Below are positions 53,850 through 64,000 of a stretch of 64,000 bases of DNA, in pieces (the first letter of the stretch is position 1; every line of letters begins with the position of its first letter). Below the pieces are notes generated by a model, which saw nothing but the letters and a program-made list of their open reading frames with translations, searched no databases and was not told the origin of the DNA. The DNA is taken from contig NZ_JANTPT010000001.1 of NCBI RefSeq assembly GCF_024753565.1, positions 434,001 to 498,000 of the forward strand, read 5' to 3'. The stretch is from Mechercharimyces sp. CAU 1602 (GTDB lineage Bacteria > Bacillota > Bacilli > Thermoactinomycetales > JANTPT01). Position numbers and translations under genes: made by a program.

Positions 53850-54293
53850 GTGAGCATGATGCAGCAATTGCAAGACGAGATGAAGATTGCTCTCAAAGAG
53901 AAAGATAAACCAAAACTAAATGTGATTCGCCGGTTGCGTTCGGCGATGAAAAACCAAGAGATTGAACAAAAGCAACCATTAACAGCAGAAGAAGAGCTGG
54001 ATGTGGTCGTCCGTGAGCTGAAGCAGGTGAAAGATTCGCTCTTTGAGTTTGAGAAAGCGGGTCGTGCAGACCTTGTAGAAGCCATGCATGCGGAAGTAAG
54101 CATCCTCACTGATTATCTCCCACAAGCATTGACAGAAGAAGAGCTACTGCAACAAGTGGATCTAGCGGTTCAGGAAGTTGGTGCTTCATCTAAAGCGGAT
54201 ATGGGGAAAGTGATGGGGATTTTACTTCCGCGTGTCAAAGGTCGGGCAGATGCAAAAAAGGTTAGTCAATTGGTACAGCAACGATTAAGTTAA
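53850..54293 (+). CDS. yqeY: YqeY, GatB/YqeY-domain protein
   Basis: 147 aa. It begins with a helical LQDEMKIALKEKDKPKLNVIRRLRSAMKN region and ends in the GatB/YqeY tail domain with SKADMGKVMGILLPRVKGRADAK. The family shares the tRNA-binding tail of the GatB amidotransferase, but the cellular role is unknown. GTG at 53850 has AAGGAGG ten bases upstream. The order rpsU-yqeY is conserved. Confidence 0.93.
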   Translation: MSMMQQLQDEMKIALKEKDKPKLNVIRRLRSAMKNQEIEQKQPLTAEEELDVVVRELKQVKDSLFEFEKAGRADLVEAMHAEVSILTDYLPQALTEEELLQQVDLAVQEVGASSKADMGKVMGILLPRVKGRADAKKVSQLVQQRLS

Positions 54294-54320
54294 AACAGCG
54301 TGCTTTCACGCTGTTTTTTT
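54292..54320 (+). terminator. rpsU-yqeY terminator
   Basis: AACAGCGTG pairs with CACGCTGTT, followed by a run of T. Confidence 0.9.
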
Positions 54321-54389
54321 AAAATGTCAAAGTTCGAACTCTTTTAAACTGAATGGCGCTCGTTGTTTAGATGAGGGAAGGAGAAGGAT

Positions 54390-55736
54390 ATGAGAAGAGT
54401 CCGTCTGCTTTTCTATGTAGGGATGATGATGCTCTCACTCATTTTACCGCTATTTCAGAGTGGAGCTGAGGCGAAGACATCGCAAGCAAGTGTTTATGTA
54501 ATTCCGGTGGAAGAAACGATTGAGCAAGGATTATCACAGTTTTTGACGCGAGCGTTTAGTGAGGCAGCGGAAGCTGATGCAGAGGCGATCGTGTTGGAAA
54601 TGGATACATTGGGCGGAAGTGTGGATGCCGCTTTGGAAATCGGGAAAACGATTCGAAATTCTGATATCCCCGTCACAGTGTACATAAAAGGAGAGGCGAT
54701 CTCTGCGGGTGCTTATATCGCCTTAAATACCGATAAGATCATGATGCAGCCCGGCAGTGCGATAGGAGCGGCCGAGCCGAAAACCATTACAGGTGAACCG
54801 GCGGATGCGAAGACCACTTCTTTCTGGTCTTCAAATATGCGTGCTGCCGCAGAACAAGGTGGAAGAAATCCAGATATTGCTCGTGGCATGGTGGAGCGGG
54901 ATATAGAAATAGAAGGAGTAAAGAAAAAAGGCGAGATCCTTAGTCTTTCAGCAAAGCAGGCGGTAGATCTCGGGATGGCGGATCGCATAGTGGAAAGTCA
55001 AGATGAAGTGATTCGCGCACTCGGACTGGGTTCAGCGGACGTGATTTCGGTAACGCTTAGCCCAAGCGAACAACTTGCACGCTGGGTTACGAGCCCCTTC
55101 GTGTTCCCACTTCTCTTCTTGATTGGAATAGCTGGGCTTGCGATGGAATTGTTTTCTCCTGGATTTGGCTTGCCTGGATCTATTGGTCTGTCTGCGTTTG
55201 CTCTCTACTTCTTTGGGCACTATATCGCAGGATTTGCTGGTTGGGAATCAGTCGCTCTTTTTGTGGTCGGATTAGCTTTAATGGTGATCGAGCTGTTTGT
55301 ACCCGGATTTGCTGTGTTTGGCATTCTAGGTATTGTTGCGCTCATCGGTTCGATTGCACTGGCGGCATACGATGTCACTTATGGGTTGGCAGTTTTTCTG
55401 CTCTCCCTTGTAGTGGTTCTGATAGGGATGGTGATTGCGGTGAAGTTTTTTGGGAAACGTGGAGTATGGAAAGGTTTTGTACTTAAGGACGAACAAAAAA
55501 ATGAAGCCGGTTATATAAGTAATCAGGGTAAAAACGAATTACTAGGTAAAAGGGGTACCACGATGACGCAACTTCGTCCATCCGGGTGGGCGATGATCGA
55601 AGGTGAGCGTTTCGATGTAATGAGCGAGGGTGGATTTATCCCCAATGGGGTAAAAATAAAAGTGGTTCACGTTTCAGGGGCGAGTGTTTTTGTAAGGCAA
55701 CTGCAGGAAGAAGATGAAATTGTGGAGAAAGGATAG
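54390..55736 (+). CDS. yqeZ: NfeD-family membrane protein with ClpP-class protease domain (YqeZ)
   Basis: 448 aa. A signal peptide (residues 1 to about 28, ending AEA) leads into a ClpP/SppA-like serine-protease domain with ETDTLGGS-type MDTLGGSVDAA and the nucleophile Ser in ISAGAYIA. Four or more membrane helices follow (about 230-345), then a soluble NfeD OB-fold domain. Such long NfeD proteins partner with flotillins in membrane microdomains. floA follows 55 bases later, as in B. subtilis. Confidence 0.92.
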   Translation: MRRVRLLFYVGMMMLSLILPLFQSGAEAKTSQASVYVIPVEETIEQGLSQFLTRAFSEAAEADAEAIVLEMDTLGGSVDAALEIGKTIRNSDIPVTVYIKGEAISAGAYIALNTDKIMMQPGSAIGAAEPKTITGEPADAKTTSFWSSNMRAAAEQGGRNPDIARGMVERDIEIEGVKKKGEILSLSAKQAVDLGMADRIVESQDEVIRALGLGSADVISVTLSPSEQLARWVTSPFVFPLLFLIGIAGLAMELFSPGFGLPGSIGLSAFALYFFGHYIAGFAGWESVALFVVGLALMVIELFVPGFAVFGILGIVALIGSIALAAYDVTYGLAVFLLSLVVVLIGMVIAVKFFGKRGVWKGFVLKDEQKNEAGYISNQGKNELLGKRGTTMTQLRPSGWAMIEGERFDVMSEGGFIPNGVKIKVVHVSGASVFVRQLQEEDEIVEKG

Positions 55737-55791
55737 TATAGTTTAGGTAGAGTTTTATTATCTTTCTAGTACCGAAAGGAGAAAATTATTA

Positions 55792-56769
55792 ATGGAAATT
55801 CCTTTTTTGATTTTAGTGGTGCTCGCGATTATCGCGATCTCTATCTTGTTTACCTTTGTTCCTATTATGCTCTGGGTCTCGGCGTGGGCATCTGGTGTTT
55901 ATGTTGGGCTTACGACCTTGATTGGGATGCGTTTACGCCGCATTGTTCCTTCACGTATTGTTAATCCGCTAATTAAAGCACGTAAAGCAGGGTTAGACGT
56001 TGTGATTGATCAACTGGAGACACACTATTTAGCAGGTGGGAACGTTAACCGTGTGGTCGACGCGTTAATTGCGGCCCAGCGGGCAGAGATCGACCTCGTC
56101 TTTGAACGTGCGGCTGCCATCGACCTCGCAGGGCGTGATGTGTTGGAAGCAGTGCAAATGAGTGTAAACCCTAAGGTGATTGAAACTCCTGTTGTTTCAG
56201 CGGTAGCGAAAGACGGGATTGAAGTTAAAGCGATTGCTCGAGTGACAGTACGTGCCAATATTGAACGTTTAGTCGGTGGTGCAGGTGAAGAGACCATTAT
56301 CGCTCGTGTGGGAGAAGGAATCGTTACGACGAACGGTTCAGCTGATAGTCATAAGCAGGTATTAGAAAATCCTGATTTAATTTCGAATACAGTTTTGGAG
56401 AAAGGGTTAGATGCGGGAACAGCGTTTGAAATCCTCTCCATCGATATTGCGGATGTAGACGTAGGTAAAAATATTGGTGCTACGCTGCAGATTGATCAGG
56501 CGGAAGCGGATAAAAATATTGCTCAGGCTAAAGCAGAAGAACGACGGGCGATGGCTGTTGCTAAAGAGCAAGAGATGCGCGCTCGGGTAGAAGAGATGCG
56601 TGCTAAAGTGGTAGAAGCAGAAGCACGCGTTCCAGAGGCATTAGCGGAAGCGTTGCGTCAAGGAAACTTGGGTGTGATGGATTATTATAACCTGCAAAAT
56701 ATTTCTGCTGATACTGATATGAGAAAGTCGATTGGTCATACTGAAGGCGATGATGGTGACGAGTCGTGA
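55792..56769 (+). CDS. floA: Flotillin-like protein FloA (YqfA)
   Basis: 325 aa. An N-terminal membrane hairpin ([25 protein letters not shown]) is followed by an SPFH domain and a C-terminal coiled coil rich in EA repeats ([36 protein letters not shown]). It scaffolds membrane microdomains and affects fluidity and signalling. AAAGGAG precedes the ATG. The stop overlaps the next gene's GTG. Confidence 0.96.
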   Translation: MEIPFLILVVLAIIAISILFTFVPIMLWVSAWASGVYVGLTTLIGMRLRRIVPSRIVNPLIKARKAGLDVVIDQLETHYLAGGNVNRVVDALIAAQRAEIDLVFERAAAIDLAGRDVLEAVQMSVNPKVIETPVVSAVAKDGIEVKAIARVTVRANIERLVGGAGEETIIARVGEGIVTTNGSADSHKQVLENPDLISNTVLEKGLDAGTAFEILSIDIADVDVGKNIGATLQIDQAEADKNIAQAKAEERRAMAVAKEQEMRARVEEMRAKVVEAEARVPEALAEALRQGNLGVMDYYNLQNISADTDMRKSIGHTEGDDGDES

Positions 56770-57197
56770 CTCTGGCCGATGGCATAGATTCCATTATTGA
56801 GTTGCTGTTTGGCACTCCGTTGGGCCCGCTTTTGCTAGGTGGAATCATCTGGTTTGTGACGAAAGTTTCTTCATCTATGAAGGAGAGCCTTGATGAAAGC
56901 GTGGATAAGGCAAAACGTGTGATGGATACAGAAAGAAAAGAACTAAAACAGACATGGTCAGACTTGGAAATAGATGATTTAAAAGCAGAAGCCCTAAAGC
57001 GATTAGAACAGAGAGATGAAGGTTCTTCGTTGTTACAGTCGACTCCAGTCTCTTCTACCCACCAGTCTCAGATGAGGAAACAAACCTCAACGGCGGTTAG
57101 GTCAAAGAAAAAAAGCGAGTGGGCGCGAGCAGTGGTATTAAAAGAAGTATTAGATGAACCACGTGCAAAGCGACCATGGCGACCTCACTCTCGTTAG
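56766..57197 (+). CDS. YqfB-like single-pass membrane protein
   Basis: 143 aa. One membrane segment near the N-terminus ([20 protein letters not shown], about 15-34) is followed by a charged helical region and a basic tail. Its GTG overlaps the floA stop (GTGA), so it is translationally coupled to the flotillin. It occupies the B. subtilis yqfB position but is longer, and sequence identity cannot be judged by eye. Likely a small partner of the NfeD-flotillin pair. Confidence 0.65.
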   Translation: MTLADGIDSIIELLFGTPLGPLLLGGIIWFVTKVSSSMKESLDESVDKAKRVMDTERKELKQTWSDLEIDDLKAEALKRLEQRDEGSSLLQSTPVSSTHQSQMRKQTSTAVRSKKKSEWARAVVLKEVLDEPRAKRPWRPHSR

Positions 57198-57242
57198 GAG
57201 ATCCTTAGAAAGTTTGGTAGTTGTACTTGGTAATAGTTATCG

Positions 57243-57273
57243 TGGATCTACACCTGCCTCACACCCCATACTA
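57243..57273 (+). promoter_or_regulatory. Sigma-G-type promoter of the SASP gene
   Basis: TGGATC (57243-57248; consensus TGAATA), an 18-base spacer and CATACTA (57267-57273), an exact sigma-G -10. Confidence 0.65.
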
Positions 57274-57297
57274 GGTGTAAAGAGGAGGTGAAAGGCG

Positions 57298-57492
57298 ATG
57301 GCAGCATCACGAAGTCGTAGCAGTAACCGCTTGCTCGTCCCTGGATCTGCAATGGCACTACAACAGTATAAAGAAGAGATTGCCGCAGAATTTGGTGTAC
57401 AGCCAGGTCCTGATGAATCAGCTCGCGCCAATGGTTCGATAGGTGGAGAGATTACCAAGCGCTTGATTCGACAAGCAGAATCACAAAAGTAA
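57298..57492 (+). CDS. Alpha/beta-type small acid-soluble spore protein
   Basis: 64 aa. The two conserved blocks are [20 protein letters not shown] with FGV, and [20 protein letters not shown]. These proteins saturate forespore DNA and protect it from UV and heat. EIAAEFGV contains the Glu-Ile bond recognised by GPR, encoded at 19243. GAGGAGGTG precedes the ATG. It sits inside the floA-yqfC interval, where B. subtilis has no SASP gene. Confidence 0.95.
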   Translation: MAASRSRSSNRLLVPGSAMALQQYKEEIAAEFGVQPGPDESARANGSIGGEITKRLIRQAESQK

Positions 57493-57512
57493 ACATAAAG
57501 ATTAGGAAGAAG

Positions 57513-57545
57513 AGGGGTAGGAGCAGCAGCTCAGACCCCTTTTTG
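57513..57545 (+). terminator. SASP gene terminator
   Basis: AGGGGT and GAGC pair with GCTC and ACCCCT, then TTTTTG. Confidence 0.85.
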
Positions 57546-57568
57546 TTGTGCTCCAGTAGGAGGGTGAT

Positions 57569-57597
57569 TCATAAACAGTGGTGCCTGCGCATATGGT
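57569..57597 (+). promoter_or_regulatory. Candidate sigma-E promoter of yqfCD
   Basis: TCATAAA (57569-57575), a 14-base spacer and CATATGGT (57590-57597). This is a partial match to the mother-cell sigma-E pattern; yqfD is sigma-E controlled in B. subtilis. Confidence 0.45.
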
Positions 57598-57621
57598 GGT
57601 AGGGAGATGGAGGGCTCGGAC

Positions 57622-57900
57622 ATGCGCGGAATGAGTAAAAAAGTACGTAAGATGACGGCAGAGTGGCTCGACATTCCAGCAGATGTATTAACGGATGTTC
57701 CGCGGATCGTCATGCTGGGAAATCGTCAGTTGCAAATTGAAAACTATCTCAGTGTGGAAAGTTTTTGTGATCAAGAGCTAGTCTTAAAGCTTGGCAAGGG
57801 GAAGTTACATATACGTGGTGATCAGTTATGGATTCGCAAAATCTACACCGAAGAAGTGGTGATCGATGGGAAGATTGGAGCGATTACATTTTTAGAGTAA
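57622..57900 (+). CDS. yqfC: Sporulation protein YqfC
   Basis: 92 aa. It contains LDIPADVLTDVPRIVMLGNRQLQIENY, the YqfC/YabP-like beta pattern. B. subtilis YqfC has almost the same length. ATG at 57622 has GGAGGG seven bases upstream; ATG at 57607 would leave almost no leader from the predicted promoter. The precise role is unknown. It is followed by yqfD. Confidence 0.88.
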   Translation: MRGMSKKVRKMTAEWLDIPADVLTDVPRIVMLGNRQLQIENYLSVESFCDQELVLKLGKGKLHIRGDQLWIRKIYTEEVVIDGKIGAITFLE

Positions 57901-57915
57901 CAGGAGGAGATGAAA

Positions 57916-59112
57916 GTGGCCATTCCCATGGATGCTATTGTAATCATTGAGTGTCGCGGTCCTCATCTCACTTCTTTACTCAATCGAGCTCGACAACAAC
58001 AGATCACGTTAGAAAACATTCGTTGGATAGGGAATGAGCAGTTAGAGCTGAGTGTATCGGTGGCAGGTTTTTATCAGCTCCGCCCCCTCATTAAGTCTAC
58101 ACAGACGAAGATTAGAATAAAAAGCAAAAAGGGGCTACCGTTCCTTCTTTTTCGACTTCAACGGCGGAAGGGATATCTGATTGGAATTGTACTTTTCTTT
58201 TTCATACTATATGCTCTTAGCTCCTTCGTGTGGAAAGTAGAAATAGAAGGAAATGAAAAAGTGCCACGCAGTGAAATTTTACAAGTAGCACGGGAACAAG
58301 GTATATTTCCAGGGCAACTACAAGTTCGCATGCCTTCATCCGATGAGATTCAATATCAGCTAAAAGATCAACTCCCGAGTGTAACGTGGATAGGCTTTCG
58401 CATGGAAGGGACGCGTGCAATTATTACAGTGGTGGAGAAGGAAAGTGTCCGGGAACAAGAGAATGAAGAGAAAAGAGGCCCCGTACATCTAATAGCCAGA
58501 CGTGATGCTTACATTTACGAGATGAGGGTTAAAAGTGGGAGACCTGAAGTGGAAGTGCGTGATATGGTAAAAAAGGGTGAGCGATTGGTATCGGGGATAT
58601 ACGGGAATCCTGAAGATGATGCCATGCCACAAACCGTTGTGGGAGCAAGAGGAAAAGTGTGGGGCGAGGTATGGTATGAATCAGAAGTAACGGTACCGTT
58701 GGCACAAAAAAGAAAAGTATATACGGGCAAACGGGAAAAGGGATACTATCCTTATATCGGTTCCACCATGATTCAGATACCTTTTATTTCTAAAGTGCCG
58801 TATGAGAAGTACGAGACCATACAAAAGCTACAGACGTTGAGAGTGCAGAATGTGAGGATACCCATAGGTTGGGTAGAGGAAGAGCGTTTGGAGATGGAGT
58901 GGGTGAAACAAGAACTGACTGAGAAAGAAGCTCGACTTGTAGGGGTGGAGCAGGCACGTGCCGATGTAAGGGAACAAATTGGACAAGATGGTCGTATTTT
59001 AGAGCAAAAAGTTTTGCACCAACGCGTAGACAATGGTAAAGTTTATATGAAGATACACTTTGATGTCGTAGAAAATATTGCGACCCCAGAACCTATCTTG
59101 CAAGGGGAATGA
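57916..59112 (+). CDS. yqfD: Sporulation membrane protein YqfD (SpoIV-stage)
   Basis: About 398 aa. An N-terminal soluble domain precedes one membrane helix (YLIGIVLFFFILYALSSFVW, about 95-114) and a large extracytoplasmic region with WKVEIEGNEKVPRSEIL (POTRA-like). It is required for efficient sporulation, with an undefined mechanism. GTG at 57916 has AGGAGG eight bases upstream; ATG at 57910 is too close. The stop overlaps phoH (ATGA). Confidence 0.92.
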   Translation: MAIPMDAIVIIECRGPHLTSLLNRARQQQITLENIRWIGNEQLELSVSVAGFYQLRPLIKSTQTKIRIKSKKGLPFLLFRLQRRKGYLIGIVLFFFILYALSSFVWKVEIEGNEKVPRSEILQVAREQGIFPGQLQVRMPSSDEIQYQLKDQLPSVTWIGFRMEGTRAIITVVEKESVREQENEEKRGPVHLIARRDAYIYEMRVKSGRPEVEVRDMVKKGERLVSGIYGNPEDDAMPQTVVGARGKVWGEVWYESEVTVPLAQKRKVYTGKREKGYYPYIGSTMIQIPFISKVPYEKYETIQKLQTLRVQNVRIPIGWVEEERLEMEWVKQELTEKEARLVGVEQARADVREQIGQDGRILEQKVLHQRVDNGKVYMKIHFDVVENIATPEPILQGE

Positions 59113-60077
59113 GCCATTTGCAAGCACAAACAGAGACGAAAATAATACAACTGCAAAATGCCGAGGAAGCACTGACACTATTTGGACCACATGATCAGTT
59201 TTTAAAACAAATTGAAGAGATGACAGCAGCTAAGATTGTGACACGAGGAGCTGAGATCCGCTTGACGGGTCCGGCACTTGAAATCCAGGTACTTGAAGAC
59301 CTCTTTCGCGTTTTGCTTACCTTAATTCGTAAGGGAATCACTTTAACAGAGCGAGACATGGTGTATGCTTATCGTTTGGCAAGTGAGGGGCAAGCAGATC
59401 AGCTGTTGGAGCTGTTGGGTGAAGTGATCGGTACGACATACAAGGGGAAATCTGTACGTGTCAAGACGATGGGGCAACGTCGTTATGTGAGTGCCATTAA
59501 AAAATCTGACATCGTATTTGGCATTGGCCCTGCGGGTACGGGGAAAACATTTCTAGCTGTGGTAAAAGCAGTGTCTGCGTTGAAGGAAAACCATGTAAAG
59601 CGGATAGTTTTAACCCGCCCAGCGGTAGAAGCAGGGGAGAGCTTAGGTTTTCTTCCAGGTGATTTACAAGAAAAAGTAGATCCCTACTTGCGTCCCCTCT
59701 ATGATGGCTTATATCACATGCTCGGAACTGAGCAGGTAAGTAAACTGTTGGAACGTGGAGCAATCGAAATTGCGCCTTTGGCTTATATGCGTGGGCGCAC
59801 GTTAGAAGATTCTTTTGTCATCTTGGATGAAGCACAAAATACCACACCAGAGCAAATGAAGATGTTTCTTACCCGGCTCGGTTTTGGTTCCAAGATGGTT
59901 GTAACAGGTGATGTGACGCAAGTTGATTTACCTAAAGGCAAGCAATCCGGACTAAAAGAGGCAGAACGTGTATTGAACACCATTGAGGAAATCCCCTTTA
60001 TTTACTTAGCTCAAGAAGATGTGGTTCGCCACTCTTTGGTGCAAAAAGTAATCGATGCTTATGATCGTAAAAAATAA
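59109..60077 (+). CDS. phoH: PhoH-family ATPase
   Basis: 322 aa. Walker A is GPAGTGKTFLA (about 139-149), Walker B VILDEAQN, with sensor MVVTGDVTQVDLP. PhoH proteins resemble the helicase core and are linked to RNA metabolism; YbeY, encoded two genes later, is a known genetic partner. It is translationally coupled to yqfD. Confidence 0.95.
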   Translation: MSHLQAQTETKIIQLQNAEEALTLFGPHDQFLKQIEEMTAAKIVTRGAEIRLTGPALEIQVLEDLFRVLLTLIRKGITLTERDMVYAYRLASEGQADQLLELLGEVIGTTYKGKSVRVKTMGQRRYVSAIKKSDIVFGIGPAGTGKTFLAVVKAVSALKENHVKRIVLTRPAVEAGESLGFLPGDLQEKVDPYLRPLYDGLYHMLGTEQVSKLLERGAIEIAPLAYMRGRTLEDSFVILDEAQNTTPEQMKMFLTRLGFGSKMVVTGDVTQVDLPKGKQSGLKEAERVLNTIEEIPFIYLAQEDVVRHSLVQKVIDAYDRKK

Positions 60078-60116
60078 GTGGGAGGAAAAGGTGCCTCTTA
60101 AGGAGTCGGTTGAGGT

Positions 60117-62249
60117 ATGAATGGGAGAGAGAAGCAGGTTAATCTTAAATCGAAAAAACTTTTACTGCAAGCAGGCTGGCGCAATAGTCGCCGCCTGCGC
60201 TTTTTACTCTATTCCGTTTTTGCGATGATCACTTTTGGATTACTTGTAAATCATATCTTGCCAGAACAGTATGATTTAGAAAAAGGATCGGTTAGTAAAG
60301 AAACGATTACTTCGCCTGTAACCAAAGTGAATCAGTTAGAAACACAGTTAGAACGAGATCTCGCAGCGGAATCTGTGGAGAAGCAGTATCGAATAGATCA
60401 AGAGGTTACGCGTGCACAAGTGGATCGCATGCAAGCATTTTTTACAGAGATGAAAACGATTTTAGCAGATAAAAATGCAGACCAAGATAAGGATAAAAAT
60501 GATAAAAAAGAAGAGGAAAAAGAGAAGGCTTTAAAAGAGATTGATCCCGCTATGTCAGAAGCATTTTATCAGCGAGTGGCTAAATTAGAGCCTAGTCGAA
60601 TTTCCGACATTCAAGTCATAAGTTTGGAAATATTGGAGAGGATGCTAAAGCAAGGTGTGCGAGAATCGGAATTGGATTCTTCGCGTGCGCAGATTGATGA
60701 GATGCTGGTTACCTCCTCTTTAGAAAGCGATGCTCGCTCGATCGTAAGGGAGATTACACGCAACTTTCTAATCGCTAGTGAAGTGTATGACCAAGAAAGG
60801 ACTGAGGCACTGCGGGATGCGGCTCGTAATAGCGTAGATCCGATTATGATTAGAAAGGGAGAAGTGTTGGTATCAGCGGGGGATGTAATTACTGATTATC
60901 AATACGGATTATTAAAAGATCTGGGACTCTTACGTGAGTTTAGTAACCCTAAGCTATTCATCGGTTTGGCACTATTATTGGCCGTATTAGTCTTATTAAT
61001 CTATCTCTACTTGGTTCGCTTTCAGAAGGAGATAGGTCAAGATAATAGTAAGCTGATGATGTTACTAACGATTTTGCTCCTTACCTTCATAAGTATGAAA
61101 GTGGTCGCGCTGGGACAAAGCTTGGAATATAGTACGATTGGATATATTGCACCTGTTGCCTTGGGAACGATGCTGATCACATTATTGTTAGATATTCGAC
61201 TGGCACTTTGGTGTGGCATGTTGATATCTTTGCTCGCAAGCATATTTTTTAATGAAGGCAACTTCGTATTGTTTGATTATCGCTACGGGTTGGTGGCTCT
61301 TTTAAGCTCAACTGCAGCAGCGTTTGCCCTTACGGGGGCACGTAACCGAACATCGGTGATCAAAGGGGGATTAGTCGCTTCTTTGGTCAGTGTTATCCCC
61401 ATTTTGATTAATTACCTCTTTATTTCAGGTGAGGGGGATGGGTTATTACTTCTGCAATCGCTCGGGTTCGGAATTGTAGGAGGTTTATTTGCTGCTATTT
61501 TAACCATTGGCTTATTACCTATCTTGGAGACCGCATTTGATATTTTATCTCCGCTGAAACTATTGGAGTTAGCCAGTCCCAATCACCCCTTATTGCGGAA
61601 GCTATTAGTGCAAACACCTGGTACTTATCACCATTCCTTGATTGTGGGCAACCTTGCAGAGGCAGCAGCTGAGGCAATCGGTGCGGATGGATTGTTAGCA
61701 CGGGTGGGAGCCTATTATCATGATGTAGGGAAAACAAAACGCCCTCAGTTTTTTATTGAAAATCAAATGCATATTGAAAATCCGCATGATAAATTATCTC
61801 CTAATCTGAGTAAAAGTATTATTATTGCGCACCCGCGGGATGGGGTGGAAATGCTTTTACAGTACCGCATTCCCAAACCAATTCGCGATATTGCGGCACA
61901 GCATCACGGTACAACACTTGTAAAGTATTTTTACTTTAAGGCTAAAAAGCAGACAGATGGAGCACAAGTGTTGGAAGCAGATTATCGTTATCCAGGTCCG
62001 AAAGCTCAGTTTAAAGAAGCTGCGATAGTAGGGGTGGCAGATTGTGTGGAGGCAGCCGTTCGCTCCCTCGCCCGACCAACGCCTTCCAAAATAGAAGGGA
62101 TGGTACGAAGTATTATCCAGGATCGCTTGCAAGATGGACAGTTTGATGAGTGTGACCTGACATTGAAAGAATTGGATCTTATTGCGAGATCCATATGTGA
62201 AACGCTAAATGGGGTGTTCCATTCTCGCATTGAATATCCAGCTAGTTAA
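60117..62249 (+). CDS. pgpH: Cyclic-di-AMP phosphodiesterase, 7TM-HD family (PgpH/YqfF)
   Basis: 710 aa. A membrane segment near residue 40, a long extracytoplasmic 7TMR-HDED sensor domain, seven membrane helices (about 280-480) and a C-terminal HD domain with TYHHSLIVGNLAEAA, AYYHDVGKTKRP and AAQHHGTT. Family members hydrolyse c-di-AMP to pApA and so affect osmotic and wall homeostasis. A Lys/Asp/Glu-rich insertion (DKNADQDKDKNDKKEEEKEK) lies in the sensor domain. It starts at ATG 60117. Confidence 0.93.
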   Translation: MNGREKQVNLKSKKLLLQAGWRNSRRLRFLLYSVFAMITFGLLVNHILPEQYDLEKGSVSKETITSPVTKVNQLETQLERDLAAESVEKQYRIDQEVTRAQVDRMQAFFTEMKTILADKNADQDKDKNDKKEEEKEKALKEIDPAMSEAFYQRVAKLEPSRISDIQVISLEILERMLKQGVRESELDSSRAQIDEMLVTSSLESDARSIVREITRNFLIASEVYDQERTEALRDAARNSVDPIMIRKGEVLVSAGDVITDYQYGLLKDLGLLREFSNPKLFIGLALLLAVLVLLIYLYLVRFQKEIGQDNSKLMMLLTILLLTFISMKVVALGQSLEYSTIGYIAPVALGTMLITLLLDIRLALWCGMLISLLASIFFNEGNFVLFDYRYGLVALLSSTAAAFALTGARNRTSVIKGGLVASLVSVIPILINYLFISGEGDGLLLLQSLGFGIVGGLFAAILTIGLLPILETAFDILSPLKLLELASPNHPLLRKLLVQTPGTYHHSLIVGNLAEAAAEAIGADGLLARVGAYYHDVGKTKRPQFFIENQMHIENPHDKLSPNLSKSIIIAHPRDGVEMLLQYRIPKPIRDIAAQHHGTTLVKYFYFKAKKQTDGAQVLEADYRYPGPKAQFKEAAIVGVADCVEAAVRSLARPTPSKIEGMVRSIIQDRLQDGQFDECDLTLKELDLIARSICETLNGVFHSRIEYPAS

Positions 62250-62264
62250 AGGAGCGTAAGCAAC

Positions 62265-62735
62265 ATGACTCTCATCTTAGAAGTACAGGTTGAAACATCA
62301 TTATCAGAGAAAGAAAAAGAGGCGCTTTCTTGGGTTGAAACATGTGTTGAGGCTGCGGCCAAGGTAGAGGGACGACCCCAGGTTGAGGTGGCGATCACAT
62401 TGGTAGATGATGAAGCGATTCATCAACTTAACTTAGAATACCGAGGGGTTGATCGACCGACGGATGTATTATCTTTTCCTCAGTGGGAGCGGGAAGAATT
62501 AGCACAGATGACCGAGAGCGAAGAGCCGCTCTTGTTAGGGGATATTGTAATTTCCATTCCGCGCGCTCGAGAGCAAGCACATGAATATCAACATAGTTTT
62601 GAGCGCGAGATCGGTTTCTTAGCAGTGCATGGCTTTTTACACCTCTTAGGGTATGATCATATGACAGAAGAGGAAGAGCAAGTGATGTTTGCAAGGCAAG
62701 ACGCGATCCTAGCTGAGGTGAATTTGCAAAGATAA
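62265..62735 (+). CDS. ybeY: Endoribonuclease/rRNA maturation factor YbeY
   Basis: 156 aa. The zinc motif HGFLHLLGYDH (HX3HX5H) is complete, preceded by GVDRPTDVLSFPQ and GDIVISIPRA. It is involved in 16S rRNA 3' processing and ribosome quality control. GGAG precedes the ATG. It lies between the c-di-AMP phosphodiesterase gene and dgkA, as in other Bacillales. Confidence 0.96.
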   Translation: MTLILEVQVETSLSEKEKEALSWVETCVEAAAKVEGRPQVEVAITLVDDEAIHQLNLEYRGVDRPTDVLSFPQWEREELAQMTESEEPLLLGDIVISIPRAREQAHEYQHSFEREIGFLAVHGFLHLLGYDHMTEEEEQVMFARQDAILAEVNLQR

Positions 62736-62747
62736 GGTGGGCACTTT

Positions 62748-64000
<1,253 letters not shown>

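Overview
The window looks like a chromosome segment of an endospore-forming Bacillales bacterium. It carries gpr, spoIIP, an alpha/beta-type SASP gene, yqfC and yqfD, a T-box in front of trpS, a CIRCE-controlled hrcA-grpE-dnaK-dnaJ operon, a PerR box in front of a catalase gene, and AGGAGG-type ribosome binding sites throughout. Gene order follows the Bacillus subtilis comEC-holA-rpsT-gpr-spoIIP-yqxA-lepA-hemW-hrcA-grpE-dnaK-dnaJ-prmA-rsmE-mtaB-yqeW-rpsU-yqeY-yqeZ-floA-yqfB-yqfC-yqfD-phoH-yqfF-ybeY-dgkA-cdd-era block, interrupted by accessory genes. Thermoactinomycetaceae or a related family is plausible, but the sequence alone does not settle the genus.

1-10.6 kb is accessory. It holds two paralogous HTH/TPR regulators of the peptide-receptor (RRNPP) kind. 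Each overlaps, in the +1 frame, a small unlisted ORF encoding a signal-peptide-bearing pro-peptide (949-1083 and about 7541-7663). Between and after them lie a TetR-controlled reductase/hydrolase fusion, an ABC-F ribosome-protection-type ATPase behind a transcription attenuator, a TetR-controlled pair of guanidinium-exporter-like SMR proteins, and a nitroreductase divergent from an HxlR regulator.

10.6-23.8 kb begins the conserved block: comEC, an inserted ECF sigma/anti-sigma pair with its own ECF-type promoter, holA, ccdC, T-box-trpS, an MDR reductase, rpsT, gpr, spoIIP and yqxA. It ends with an Rrf2 regulator plus an old-yellow-enzyme gene.

23.8-31.7 kb is the most unusual part. Three tandem paralogues each combine an N-terminal domain, exactly seven SBBP propeller repeats and a C-terminal collagen-like tail of 15 Gly-X-Y triplets ending in an arginine-rich run. 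Two DUF4489-like small proteins follow. A sigma-K-type promoter in front of one paralogue suggests a spore-surface role.

31.8-44.2 kb contains lepA, hemW, the heat-shock operon running into prmA-rsmE-mtaB, then a Nudix hydrolase and deoC. 44.2-53.3 kb holds an inverted yqeW and an accessory insert: a Pro/Arg/His-rich protein with a sigma-K-like promoter, a Tat-exported phosphoesterase, a LOG-family protein, an arylsulfotransferase-like protein, and two divergent catalases (PerR-controlled KatA type and KatX-like) followed by a HIT protein. 53.3-64 kb returns to the conserved block: rpsU (with a long structured leader), yqeY, yqeZ-floA-yqfB-like, an SASP gene, yqfCD, phoH, the c-di-AMP phosphodiesterase gene, ybeY, dgkA (fused to a degenerate PAP2-like domain), cdd and the 5' end of era.
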